Source: Paramyrothecium sp. XJ0827 (Eukaryota; Ascomycota; Sordariomycetes; Hypocreales; Stachybotryaceae). Taken from it: DNA of 64,000 nucleotides. Under the pieces are notes generated by a model. It ran no database searches, was not told the origin of the DNA, and saw only the letters and a list, made by a program, of their open reading frames with translations. The stretch spans positions 1,550,001 through 1,614,000 of the forward strand of contig JAJFPB010000003.1 in assembly GCA_020881915.1 (NCBI GenBank), read 5' to 3'. Shown piece by piece: positions 54,813 through 64,000 of this stretch (the stretch's first letter is position 1; each line of letters starts with the position of its first letter). The translations under genes were made by a program, and so were the position numbers.

Positions 54813-55403
54813 ATGCCCGTCGACTTTGACAAGCAGAGCTACTGGCGCGACCGCTTCGCCAAGGAGACGTCGTTCGAGTGGCTCATGCCCTCGGACCGGT
54901 TCGCGGACATCCTGCGGCCGCAGCTCGCGCGGCTCGACCCGTCCGCCGCCCGCATCCTCCACCTGGGCATGGGCACGAGCGACCTGCAGAACAGGCTGCG
55001 CGCCCTCGGCTTCCGCGGCGTCACCAACGTCGACTACGAGCCGCTCGCCGTCGAGCGCGCCCGCCGCCTCGAGCGGGACGCCTTTGGCGACGTCCAGATG
55101 CGCTACGGCGTCGCCGACGCCACGCGGCTGCTTCTCCCCGCCCGGTTCGACCTCGTCGTCGACAAGAGCACCGTCGACGCCGTGGCCTGCGGGGGCAGCG
55201 ACGCCGTCCTGGCCATGGCCCGGAGCGTCAAGCGGCATCTCGCGCCCGGAGCTGCGTGGATATCGCTGAGTTATTCGTCGAGTCGTTTTGACATTGACGA
55301 GTTGCCCTTCTCCGTCGAGGTGCTCGCCCGAGTGCCCACTCCCAAGGCAAACCGGCTGGACCCGGACATTTACATCTTTTGCTACTTGCTGCGGGTCAAA
55401 TAA
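54813..55403 (+). CDS. Class I SAM-dependent methyltransferase
   Basis: Intronless, 196 aa, with ATG 54813 behind a CT-rich leader. The N-terminus (KQSYWRDRFAKETSFEWLMP) matches small methyltransferases of the EEF1AKMT4/METTL13-N group. Motif I for SAM binding is ILHLGMGTSDLQNRLRALGF (residues about 49-68), followed by the acidic end of the second strand at NVDYEP. Motif IV is FDLVVDKSTVDAVACGG, with the DKSTVDA block that is typical of that group. The C-terminus ends with YIFCYLLRVK, also as in that family. Related enzymes methylate lysines of translation elongation factor 1A, so this is a reasonable but unproven substrate. It is probably cytosolic. GC content at third codon positions is very high compared with the flanks. 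Confidence 0.85.
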   Translation: MPVDFDKQSYWRDRFAKETSFEWLMPSDRFADILRPQLARLDPSAARILHLGMGTSDLQNRLRALGFRGVTNVDYEPLAVERARRLERDAFGDVQMRYGVADATRLLLPARFDLVVDKSTVDAVACGGSDAVLAMARSVKRHLAPGAAWISLSYSSSRFDIDELPFSVEVLARVPTPKANRLDPDIYIFCYLLRVK

Positions 55404-55588
55404 CGTTGCTTTGCATTGATTACCACCCAACTTAACTTCCCTGCTTCTCGTCGTAAAGCCCCCAGAGACCTATGTACATTCTTAACGAGTCCCAGACCAC
55501 CAAGAGTCAAATCAATACAAAAAATTGACAGCACCAAACACCGATTCCAACATAAGAACAGACAAGAGTTTGTAGGCCGCACACACAC

Positions 55589-57516
55589 TCACGCTTTCGA
55601 AGCACGGAGCTGCTCCGTCGAACTACTTGCCCACTCCCCATACAACGTTGGCATACGATCCACGTCCTTTCCTGACATCTTTCGCAGCCCCCACTTCAGG
55701 TACTCGGCGTGGTAGCGGGCGTGATCCCGGTTTCTCATGCTGAAAACGCCGTCCAGCTCCTCCAGCGTCCTGTTCTTCGTCTCCGGCAGCAGGAACCAAG
55801 TGAAGACCCAGCCAAAGATGTTCCATGCCGCGTACCAGCAGAACCCGCCCGTCACCGTGAGTTTGTTCATCATCTCCGGCCACGTCAGGCTGATGACGAA
55901 GTTGAAGGCCCAGGTGATGGCTGTCGCCGAGGACATGCCAACTGCTCGGATGTGCAGGGGGAAGGCCTCGGCGCTGTAGGTGAAGGGCACGGGGCCGAGA
56001 CCAGGCGAGTAGATGAGCATGAACAGGTACAGGCTCACGGCAATCAAGGGGAGGCGAGTCTGCTCGTCTTCGATCCTGAATGCGAAGCCGGCCAGGAAGA
56101 GGAAGAAGGCCATGGCAGGAAACGTGCACAGCAAAAGCCCGCGGCGGCCGAACCTGTCAATGGTGAAGACGGCAGGAAGGGCACCCAAGAAATTGCATGC
56201 GCCAGTGCCGAAAGAGATGAGGAGGGCATGGTCCCGAGAGAAACCGGCGTCGACAAAGATCTTGGTGCTGTAGTACGCAATAACGTTTACTGTTTTCTTT
56301 GTCAACCTCGCGTCTCACTTTAAGACGCATCACAACACGCAGAACATACCTCCACAGAACTGCTGCATGATCATGCAGAACCACGCAGAATGGGCAGCTC
56401 TTATGTTTCTACGAACGGTAAAGAACTCCTTGAGCGTGTCCCATCTGGTTTTGTGGCTCTGGGCACTCTGCTCAACCTCGAGGAACTTGTATGCGAGGTA
56501 CATGTCACGGGTCGCCTGGATGTCACTCTTGCGCAGCTTCCTCAGCGCAACGTACGCCTCGCTGAATCTCTGCTTGTCCATGTACCAGCGGGGGCTCTCG
56601 GGCATGCAGTAGATGAAGGCGCCCACGAGCATGGGAGGCACGCCAGTTATGCCGAGCATCCAGCGCCACTGCGAGTGTGGACCCATGAAGTCGACGTGCT
56701 GGAAAACGAGCGAGACAATGAAGCCAAGCATAATACCAAAGGCCGTCCACATTTGCCACATCATTGTGAGCGCGCCGCGAATGGCCTTGGGAGCACATTC
56801 GGCGGCGTACACGGGCGTGGTGCTGGATTTAGCACCGACAGCGAGACCGAGAACAAGGCGGGCGCAGAGAAGGGAGATCCAGCTGCTGGAGGCGGCCTGC
56901 CAGAAGGCTGTGACACAGGCCAGGAAGCACGAAAAAGCAATGGTCCCGCGTCTGCCCCATCTGTTGTTGAGGGGGGCGTTGAGCCAGCAACCGATGAGAG
57001 CGGACGCGGCATAGGGGGAGCCATTGATGAAGCCCTGCATGAGCCGGTCCGTGATGCCGAACTCAGCAAAGTAGTGGTCCTGTGCTATCATTAGCAGGTC
57101 AAGGCTGGCAAGGTCAGACAGCATACCTGGGCGCCGTTGATGACGGTTTGGTCCATGCCCTGGACGATTGCACAGCCAGCGCAGAGAGCCGCCAGCAGGT
57201 ACAGCCTTCGTGGGGACGACCTCCAGCGGAACTCGGCCTCGTAGCGAAGAGCCCGCTTGTCGTCCTCGCTCAGCTCCTCGATAGCTTCGAAGCCGCTGGG
57301 GTCGTTGTGCGTCTTGGCAACGAGAGCCCCCTTGCGGAACGTGCCCAGGTGCTCTTCGAGGCCGTGCTTCCCGACGAAGACCTCGACGTCGGCGAGGATC
57401 TCGTCATTGGAGAGGCCGGCGAGGGGGTTGAGCAGCGTAGAGGCAGCGTCCTTCTCGGCGTCAGGGTTGCCAGAGGCGGCGTCGACTTCCAAGTGCTGTG
57501 CTGCTGTGACAGGCAT
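55589..57516 (-). CDS. MFS transporter, sugar porter type
   Basis: Three exons (57516-57127, 57079-56350, 56289-55589; introns 47 and 60 nt, GT-AG) give 606 aa. A long cytosolic N-terminus of about 105 residues with an acidic segment (EAIEELSEDDKRALRYE) precedes the first helix and VQGMDQTVINGAQ. The sugar-porter signatures are present: NNRWGRRG after TM2, PESPRWYMDKQRFSEA before the central loop, QQFCGVNVIAYYSTKIF (helix 7) and, near the C-terminus, PETKNRTLEELDGVF. Twelve membrane helices are expected. Such proteins bring hexoses, pentoses, polyols or related compounds in by proton symport at the plasma membrane. The DQTVINGA variant of helix 1 suggests a fungal subgroup of unknown substrate. 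It ends 185 bp from the convergent methyltransferase gene. Confidence 0.93.
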
Positions 57517-58813
57517 TGTTGCGATTGGGGACGATGAAGGAGTCTGGAGAGTGCGGAGAAAGAATATCCGGGGCGTTCAGTCTGGGGATGCGGAGAGGAG
57601 GCCGGGTTTTATCTACCACGATGACAGCATAGCTAAGGCTAAGGTAAGGCAAAAGAGGGGGTGTGAGCTTGAAAGCTTCGTCACGCGATGCCGAGATGCA
57701 TCGGCGCCTGAACCTTCTCCTGCCGTGTTGGCGGCGTTCTTGGACGCGAAAGGCTCGAGTCTGCCGTCCTCGTGATGAGGAAGGCCCAATCCAGGCCTGG
57801 AAATTTTACTCGCTCGTACTGCAGAAGCGCCGGCGCCAGACCGGTCGATTGGAAGCGTTACTCAACAAGACTACATGACATAAGGAAACATGGCTCCAAC
57901 GACGTAACAAGCCGTAAACACGACCGAGGCCGTTCGCCATACGGTATCGTTGAGGGCATTGGCTACTCCTATTGTTTGGACTGGCCAGTGGCTTGTCCTG
58001 AGGCCTCCATTGTTTACGTATCATAACCTTTGACGCGTTAGGGCTTCCACGAGCTTGGGGAACCTTTGTTGACCTCGATCTTGGCCGTTACTCCTTGAGC
58101 TTGTTGCTATCGGGCCGCGGAATGGAACAAGTGTCTGTACTTTAAGACTTAGGAGATGGCAGAACCTCTCACCCCGGCAAAGACGAAGGCCATTCGTTAT
58201 CAGGAGACACAAGTTCAAGACTCTAGAACAGGTCGATGCCATGACAACATCTGGGTCCCTTCACCCCGCCCTGCAAGGCAGCTGGATTTCATGCCACCGA
58301 GAAACTAAAGCATAGCACGATCCTTGGGGTGTGGGCTCGTGTTCAGATCTAGGCTTGCGAGTGCAGCGGAATCCAGTTAACCTTTTTTCACGATCGGCCG
58401 ACAGCGGTGAGCACGGATCGAGTGCGCCGGAGAAAGGCCGCGAGAGATGACGATGGTCACGCGACCTTACGATCTCTGAATACTCTATTTGGACGCAGTA
58501 CTATTCGCTTTAGAGGGCCCCAGCCGTGGTGGTGCCCGGGCTGGTCGATGAAGAGCATTTCGCCCTGTTGAGTTTCCAGACTGATGGAGCCTGGTGGAAC
58601 TGCTCGGTTTCAAGTCCCGTGATGGCAGGAGATTTCGAAGTTTCTTTTTTTCTTCAAAGCTTCTCTGGCTTTATAAGTGAAGCCTTTGGGCTTTACTGCT
58701 CCATCCCAAACATAGCAGCCGTTTACATACGTCCAGACAGCTTTGTTGTCGTCGCCAGAGCAACCGATCCAAGTAAATCAAACGATACGATCTGGTAGAT
58801 TCATACCGTCAGG
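57517..58813. other. Divergent intergenic region
   Basis: About 1.3 kb between the sugar-porter gene (leftward) and a secreted-protein gene (rightward). A frame at 58526-58798 (90 aa) has no signal peptide, no partner and no recognisable domain. Probably mostly promoter DNA. Confidence 0.45.
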
Positions 58814-59647
58814 ATGCGGCACTGGCTAACCCTCGCGCTATGGTTCGCGGCGCTCCCCGCCTCCATGAGCACACCAGTGGGATTAAAGTATGGGACCAGA
58901 GCCCCAGCCCCCTCAACTTACAATAATCAGACAAGCCCGGCGTCGCAGCAGGCGGCCGGCCCCGAGAGGCCAAGCGGCATACCTGACGGGGTGGAGGCAG
59001 AGACAGAGGTGACGCCGTACCCCCGCGACTCGGCGGCCTACAAGCGCGTGGCGTACTGGTTCAGTGGGCAGCCGCTCAACGAGAGCGAGTACCGGGAGCG
59101 GAACTGGATGTGGATCCGGTGCCGGGCGAGCTACACGCCCATGTTCGACGTCGGGGGCGCGTGGACGGAGAACGAGCTGGCCGGGTGGAAGGCCGCGCAG
59201 AAAAAGGCCAACCCCTTCTGCCCCGCGACGAACTGGAGGGTGACGTACTACAACGGCCAGGGCTGGGGCGACGCCGACGTCAGCTTCCTGTACCCGGTGC
59301 ACGGGTGCACGCTCACGACGGCCGTCAACGCCGCCATCATCGCGACGGAGGCGTACCGCCGCGCCACCAAGCGCGAGCTGTACATCTGGAACTGCCCGGG
59401 CTCCGAGCAGAACCCGTACTGGGGCGACGAGGCCGAGGTGATGAAGTGGCGCAAGGCAGGGGCCGACGCCTCGACGGTCCACGGCATGGGCGGAGGCGGC
59501 CAGGGCTACCGTGGCCCGCAACGGCACGCGGGCTTGGACGCGGACGACATGGTGGGCAAGGGGGGGGAGGGCCCGGATGGACTTGGGCGTGGCCAAGGAA
59601 AACCCAAGGATGATCGACGAGGAGGAACTGCTCGGAAAAGCAGCTGA
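58814..59647 (+). CDS. Secreted hypothetical protein; 3' end uncertain (possible frameshift)
   Basis: Open frame of 277 aa from ATG 58814. The signal peptide is MRHWLTLALWFAALPASMST. A Pro/Thr/Gln-rich linker leads to a compact Trp/Tyr/Cys-containing domain (residues about 70-215): YKRVAYWFSGQPLNESEYRERN, MDVGG-like FDVGGAWTENELAGWK, CTLTTAVNAAIIATEAYRR and YIWNCPGSEQNPYWGDE. I do not recognise the family. Three cysteines lie between TNW and GSE. The last 45 residues become Gly/Arg/Asp-rich low complexity right after a G-run at 59561-59567. The next frame (+1) from 59571 encodes more protein-like sequence (MDLGVAKENPRMIDEEELLG...), so the true C-terminus may be different. It could be an effector-like or wall-associated protein. 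Confidence 0.65.
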   Translation: MRHWLTLALWFAALPASMSTPVGLKYGTRAPAPSTYNNQTSPASQQAAGPERPSGIPDGVEAETEVTPYPRDSAAYKRVAYWFSGQPLNESEYRERNWMWIRCRASYTPMFDVGGAWTENELAGWKAAQKKANPFCPATNWRVTYYNGQGWGDADVSFLYPVHGCTLTTAVNAAIIATEAYRRATKRELYIWNCPGSEQNPYWGDEAEVMKWRKAGADASTVHGMGGGGQGYRGPQRHAGLDADDMVGKGGEGPDGLGRGQGKPKDDRRGGTARKSS

Positions 59648-60532
59648 GAGATTGTCCGCGCACGAATGGTCGGTTATTGGTGTTTCGTTGGGAAAGGCAT
59701 GGGGTTTGGGCTTTGGGGTTTGCAGGGGAGCGAGCATTGGAGGAGGGGTTGTCGTCTTTGTCCCACCTCAAACCAAGGCAAGGCGGGTTTGCAACTGCAT
59801 GTCATGTCATGTTATATCATTCAATCATCCAATCATTCATTCATTCATTGTCACATCCACTCAGCATCAATATGAATTGCAATACCCCTACAGTAATTTG
59901 GACTCGACATATCTGGCCTTGACACGTGTGAGGACGGCTCATTGGCACATGAATACAAGGTAGTGAGAGTATTGGAAATTGCGTAGCTTATTCACTTACA
60001 AAACTTCATCCGACTTACATCTCTCCATGAATTACTCCTATTGGTCCCATGTTGATTCTTTTTTTTTTCTTCCTCATCTTAGCCTCCCTCTCCCCCCCCC
60101 AACACCCATAACAAGTAAGCCATACTCTGTACTCCACACTACCTTACCTTATGCCCCCCTTCCCTTCGAGTACAGTCCAGTCGAAGAGTCATTCCAAGCA
60201 AAACCCGAAACAGCACCGCCGGCCAGCGGCTTAGTCTCGGCTCCCCGCACGAGCTCCATCCGAAAAGTCCCCCCCCCACCCCACACACAGAACACAAGCA
60301 CCACAGCTTCCCGAACCGAGTCAACTGGAAGGAAGATCCGTTTCGCACGCGCGCCCGCCGCCTTCTGGGGGGGGGCTGGATTTTCATGTCGCTTCTTTAT
60401 CCGTTGATTGCACCATTTCCGGTAACGGCCTCGAAGCGGATACGTAGGAACCCTCCGGGCGCATATCCGCACCTTTTGGAATCAGTTATATCTATCAATT
60501 GCATCGCTTCTCTTGCTGCCGCCCTGTCCTTG
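59648..60532. other. Intergenic region with TTCA/CATT simple repeats
   Basis: About 890 bp. Short ATTC/TCAT repeats occur at 59818-59850, an oligo-T tract at 60060-60069, and C-runs at 60093-60100 and 60269-60276. The right part is the leader of the SDR gene. No separate gene is supported apart from a possible extension of the preceding one. Confidence 0.5.
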
Positions 60533-61913
60533 ATGCCCTCCCCGTGGACCCTCCTATTCCCGCCAGCCCTCCGCTGTTCTTTGGCCTCTTGTTCGCTTCC
60601 TCGCCTGATACCCACAACCCGCCCAATCTCGTCCCGCACCCGCACCCTCACCAACACCTACGCCCTGCGTCGCAATCGCTCACCTGCCCTTGCCCTTGCC
60701 CTTCCCTTCAACTCCCACTCCCGTGCCATGTCTTCCTCCTCACTCTCGGCCGCCGGCCAGCGCCTCGCCGGCAAGACCATCCTGATCACCGGCGCCTCCT
60801 CCGGCATCGGCCGCTCCACGGCCCGCGAGTTCGCCCGCACCTGTCCCACCGGCAACCTGCGCATCATCCTGGCCGCCCGCCGCGTCGACGAGCTCAAGTC
60901 CCTCGCCGACGACATCAAGGCCGATGTTGGCGACGGCGTCCAGGTCCTGCCCGCCCAGCTCGACGTCAGCGACCCGGAGGCCATCAGGGCCTTTGTGCCT
61001 GGCTTGCCCGAGGAATGGAGGGATATCCACGTCCTGATTAACAATGCGTACGTAATTGATGAGCATTTACATTACATTCATGTTACCGAGACCAACACCC
61101 CTTGATGCTCTAAGCTCACTTATGCCGGCTGTGAACCTTGACTAACACACCCTCGTATAGCGGCCTGGTCAAGGGCGTCGCCCGCGCGCCAGAGATCGCC
61201 GAGGACGACATGAGCGTCATGTTCAACACAAACGTCACCGGTCTCGTCAACATGACCCAGGCCATCCTGCCCATCTTCCTGAAGCGCCCCAACGGCGGCC
61301 AGGGTGATATCGTCAACATCGGCTCCGTCGCCGGCCGCGAGCCCTACCCCGGCGGCGCCATCTACTGTGCCACCAAGGCCGCCGTCCACAGCATCTCCGA
61401 GGCCCTCCGCAAGGAGCTCATCGCCACGAGGGTTCGCGTTATCGAGGTCGACCCCGGCCAGGTTGAGACGGTGCGTTTTGCTTCCCCTTCTCATGCCTCT
61501 GCCTTGTGCGCCTGTAGACACCTCGGCACTGCAAGCTAGTTCCTGATCCTGGACAAAACCCCCCGCTGACACTACGTTGGCAACAGAACTTCTCCGTCGT
61601 TCGATTCTACGGTGACAAGTCCAAGGCCGACGCCGTCTACGCGTAAGTTTTGTTGAGCCCTCACCCTTGCGTCGTGTTTTCAACTTACACCTGCATTAGC
61701 GGATGCGAACCACTCACTCCCGACGACGTCGCCGAGGTCATCGTATTCACCGTCAGCAGGCGAGAGAACGTGGTCGTCGCCGACACTCTCTTGTTCCCCA
61801 ACCACCAGGTAACGCCCCGTCTGACGGTCCTCACAACTCGCAGTCCAGCATGCTAACTAACTTCTCCCTGCACATAGGCTTCTGCTCTCATCATGCACCG
61901 AAAGTCAAGTTAA
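60533..61913 (+). CDS. Short-chain dehydrogenase/reductase, YMR226C/YdfG type
   Basis: Five exons (start-61047, 61161-61470, 61587-61642, 61700-61808, 61878-61913). From ATG 60728 the product is 276 aa and matches the family. An in-frame ATG at 60533 adds 65 residues rich in Arg, Ser and Pro with few acids, a possible mitochondrial presequence. Key residues (276-aa numbering) are the cofactor loop TGASSGIG (21-28), NNAG (split by intron 1), and catalytic Ser162, Tyr175 and Lys179 (YCATK). ARRVDELKS after the second strand suggests NADP preference. Close relatives (yeast YMR226C, bacterial YdfG) oxidise L-allo-threonine, serine and 3-hydroxy acids. The C-terminus ends RKSS, not a peroxisomal signal. 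Four introns (50-116 nt) are GT-AG with correct phase. The 56-nt exon is small. Confidence 0.93.
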
Positions 61914-62594
61914 GAGCCGTCGTAGAACGGATCAAAGTTAAATCATAAAAAGATAAATTTCTGTACCTAGCATATAAACTCACGAGCTCTAGCTCTCTCT
62001 ATTCCCTCCGTCAAACTCACAATGAATTCTAAACGAGAGGCATACGCCTTGAGGCATCAACATAAACAAGGCCCAGTCATGCAAAGTGAAATGTTCGAGA
62101 AGTTCTCTTGCCCCTGACCCACCAGCCAAAGGCAGTGGACCAGAAAGAGGTCCGGGTCAGGGGCCTTCTAAGGACGATGGGGTTTGATCTACCAGCGTTC
62201 CGTTAAGAGTCCATTCTGAGTTGAATTGGATCCTTGCTGTCAACAAGTGACAGCACCGCTGGGGAAGGGCATGCAAGTAACATCACAATCGAGAAACGAA
62301 ATCCATCTCAGATCTTGCCTCACGTCAGTCACCTAGCACCGGCGGTGTGCGCGCGCAGGAAGAAGGCCAGACGAGTTTCATTTTCATCTAACTTGCCTCG
62401 TGGTCCTGTCATCAGACTCAGCCTTGCGGCCATGCCGCGGGCGAAAAACATGCTCCTAAAGCATCACCCTGCCTATCTTCCCCTTACCAGAACGCCACGC
62501 TGCATGGAAATCATGTGCAAACATTTCGTGAAATCGAGCCAACACCCTAGAATTGTGGATGAGGTCGTCATCGGCCAGCACTTGGTTCGCTGGG
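61914..62594. other. Convergent 3' intergenic region
   Basis: About 680 bp between the SDR stop and the PRPP synthetase stop. AAATCATAAAAAGATAAA near 61938 is a candidate poly(A) region for the SDR gene. The frame at 62234-62629 lacks any family resemblance. No gene is called. Confidence 0.5.
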
Positions 62595-64000
62595 TCAGTC
62601 ATCAGTATGCTGGAACAGTGGCGAGATAGATTCGCCATAGTGGTTGCGGCGGATAGCCTCTGCCAGGAGGAAGGACAGGTCAAGGACAACAAGCTTGCTG
62701 TTGTTCTTGGCTCGTTCGACGCTGATAGGGAAGCTGTTGGTGACCACAACGGTGTCGATACAGGCACAGGCCTGCAGTTGCTCCAGGCAATCCCCGCCGA
62801 AGACACCATGGGTCGCAATGCAGTAAACCTTCTTTGCAAATCCACGCTTCACCACTGTCTCGGCGGCGGCAATCCACGAGCCGGGCTTATCAATCATGTC
62901 GTCGACAATAAACACGGTCCGGTTCTTGACGTCGCCAACCAGGGTGATCATGTGCTCCATTTTCGGGTTCTGGAGAGCATTGTCCTCCTCGTCGGAGCTG
63001 CCTATGGCATCCCCAGACCCTCCCAAGGATTGCCTCTCAGGGACAAAGAGTGACGAGGCGTATGACATGGCCATGGGGTCGTCGCCTTGTACACTATTGT
63101 CAACCGCTGACGAGGGCGAGTCGAAATCGTCCTCAACAATATGGCCCTGCACCAGGCGGGCATGTGTAACCTCCTGAGCACGACGGTCATTGTACTCATC
63201 ATCGGCATTTTCTCCATTGATTGAAGGTTCAGGCGAACGACGAGGCGGCGTCGCGACTGCCGGCTGAGCTTCTGTCGCTTCCTCATCTTCGCCTTGACTC
63301 GGGCGAGGAGCTTCGGAGACCCTCCTTGCCGCATCAGTAGGACGAGTAGGGGAGCCCTGGGAGTCTGCGACATGTCTGGGTCGTCGGACGGGTGTCCTTG
63401 AACGGCCGTTCTTCTGACCCGCCGTACGGTTCTCGCGAACAGTCGACTCCAGGGCCGGCTGACGCTCTACGCCGTCCAAGTGATTCATGATCATGCTGGC
63501 GGTCAGGTTGGTAGTGCGCCGCCTATCAGTAGTCACAATACCAAAGTTTAGCTTCAGCGCGTCGGCGAGCGAAGTGACTCGCTTGGTACCGCCCGCGTTC
63601 TTGGAAACGACAACAGCCTCCCGCCAATTGGGAACATTGCGTCGGATCCACTTGGCGATTATTGGCTCGGCATGAAGGTTATCAACAGGGCATCGAAAGA
63701 AGCCTTGCATCTGTGAGGCATGGAGGTCGACGGTGATGACGTGCTTAACGCCGGCGACGTCAAGCAGATTGGCAACCATGCGAGCCGTAATCGCACCTCG
63801 ATGTGACTTTTTCTTTGATTGACGGCTGTAGGGGAAATAAGGAATGACGGCTGCGGGTGTGTGAGCAAACCAATACTGTCAAGAGACGACGACAATGAAG
63901 GGACGAACCTGTCACCTTGTTCGCCGAGCCGCCTTTGCAGGCTGAGATCATGATAAGGAGCTCCATGAGGGAGTCATTGATCTTGGAGCTGCCAGACTGG
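62595..64000 (-). CDS. Ribose-phosphate pyrophosphokinase, Prs5-like, truncated by the window edge
   Basis: Partial gene: the 5' end lies beyond position 64000. Two exons are visible (64000-63909, incomplete, and 63850-62595; 58-nt GT-AG intron), giving about 448 residues. The sequence enters at SGSSKINDSLMELLIMISAC, then PYFPYSRQSKKK (flexible-loop region), the divalent-metal motif VDLHASQMQGFF, VVVSKNAGGTKR, and near the C-terminus the PRPP-binding motif VFIVDDMIDKPGSW. The canonical motif has DT/GT where this has DKPGSW, as in the fungal Prs5 subgroup. Between the two catalytic halves sits an insert of about 175 residues, acidic and Ser/Pro-rich (TRPTDAARRVSEAPRP, GDAIGSSDEEDN), also typical of fungal Prs1/Prs5 paralogues. 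It contributes to PRPP supply for purine, pyrimidine and NAD synthesis in the cytosol, probably in heteromers. Confidence 0.93.

Noticed and set aside
1..64000. Secondary-metabolite cluster, CRISPR array, intact transposon
   Set aside because: No PKS, NRPS, terpene synthase or cytochrome P450 motifs; no spaced direct repeats; no transposase, integrase or reverse-transcriptase motifs were seen in any frame.

Overview
The window looks like nuclear DNA of a filamentous ascomycete, most likely a Sordariomycete close to the Hypocreales. The reasons are protein-coding genes with short introns (about 47-193 nt, nearly all GT-AG, often with CTGAC/CTAAC-like branch sites), several Zn2Cys6 regulators, a HET-domain gene, a fungal-type chitinase with a CBM1 tail, and orthologues of core fungal genes (SEC7, NUP49, FIP1, RPC31, pyruvate dehydrogenase E2). 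There are no operons, Shine-Dalgarno sites, CRISPR arrays or phage genes. I recognised no tRNA or rRNA gene and no intact transposon. Exon boundaries were placed by hand from splice consensus and reading-frame continuity.

Region 1-27 kb is accessory in character. It has few genes and long empty stretches: a Zn2Cys6 regulator (3089-5504, -), a secreted alpha/beta hydrolase that lacks the nucleophile serine (6116-7009, -), a DHA1-type MFS transporter (7728-9510, +), an unknown protein (11595-12632, +), a second Zn2Cys6 regulator (13360-15165, +), a membrane-anchored paraoxonase/lactonase-like protein (15557-16933, -), a HET-domain protein with a hydrophobic tail (17845-19962, +), an unknown tail-anchored protein (21353-22364, +), a third Zn2Cys6 regulator (22598-24918, -) and, divergent from it, a monocarboxylate-porter-like MFS (25676-27035, +). 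This is a plausible mix for sensing, uptake and detoxification, but no biosynthetic backbone enzyme (PKS, NRPS or terpene synthase) is present.

Region 27.6-48 kb is mostly core: PDH E2 (-), SEC7 (+), an Hsm3/PSMD5-like protein (-), RPC31 (+), NUP49 (-) and FIP1 (+) in alternating orientation, then a GH18-CBM1 chitinase (+) and an M50B-like membrane metallopeptidase (-).

Region 48.7-64 kb is mixed. It holds an unknown basic protein, a repeat-rich gene desert (49.5-53.2 kb), a cysteine-free secreted hydrophobic protein, a small class I methyltransferase, a sugar-porter-type MFS, a secreted unknown with a suspected frame break, a YMR226C/YdfG-type SDR, and the 5'-truncated end of a Prs5-like PRPP synthetase running off the right edge.

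I found no clear new multi-gene system. The best leads are the Ser-to-Ala hydrolase, the HET protein with a membrane tail, the cysteine-free secreted protein, the Sec7 N-terminal frame break, the suspected frameshift near 59.56 kb, and some unusual gene structures (a 14-nt exon and a GC-AG intron).
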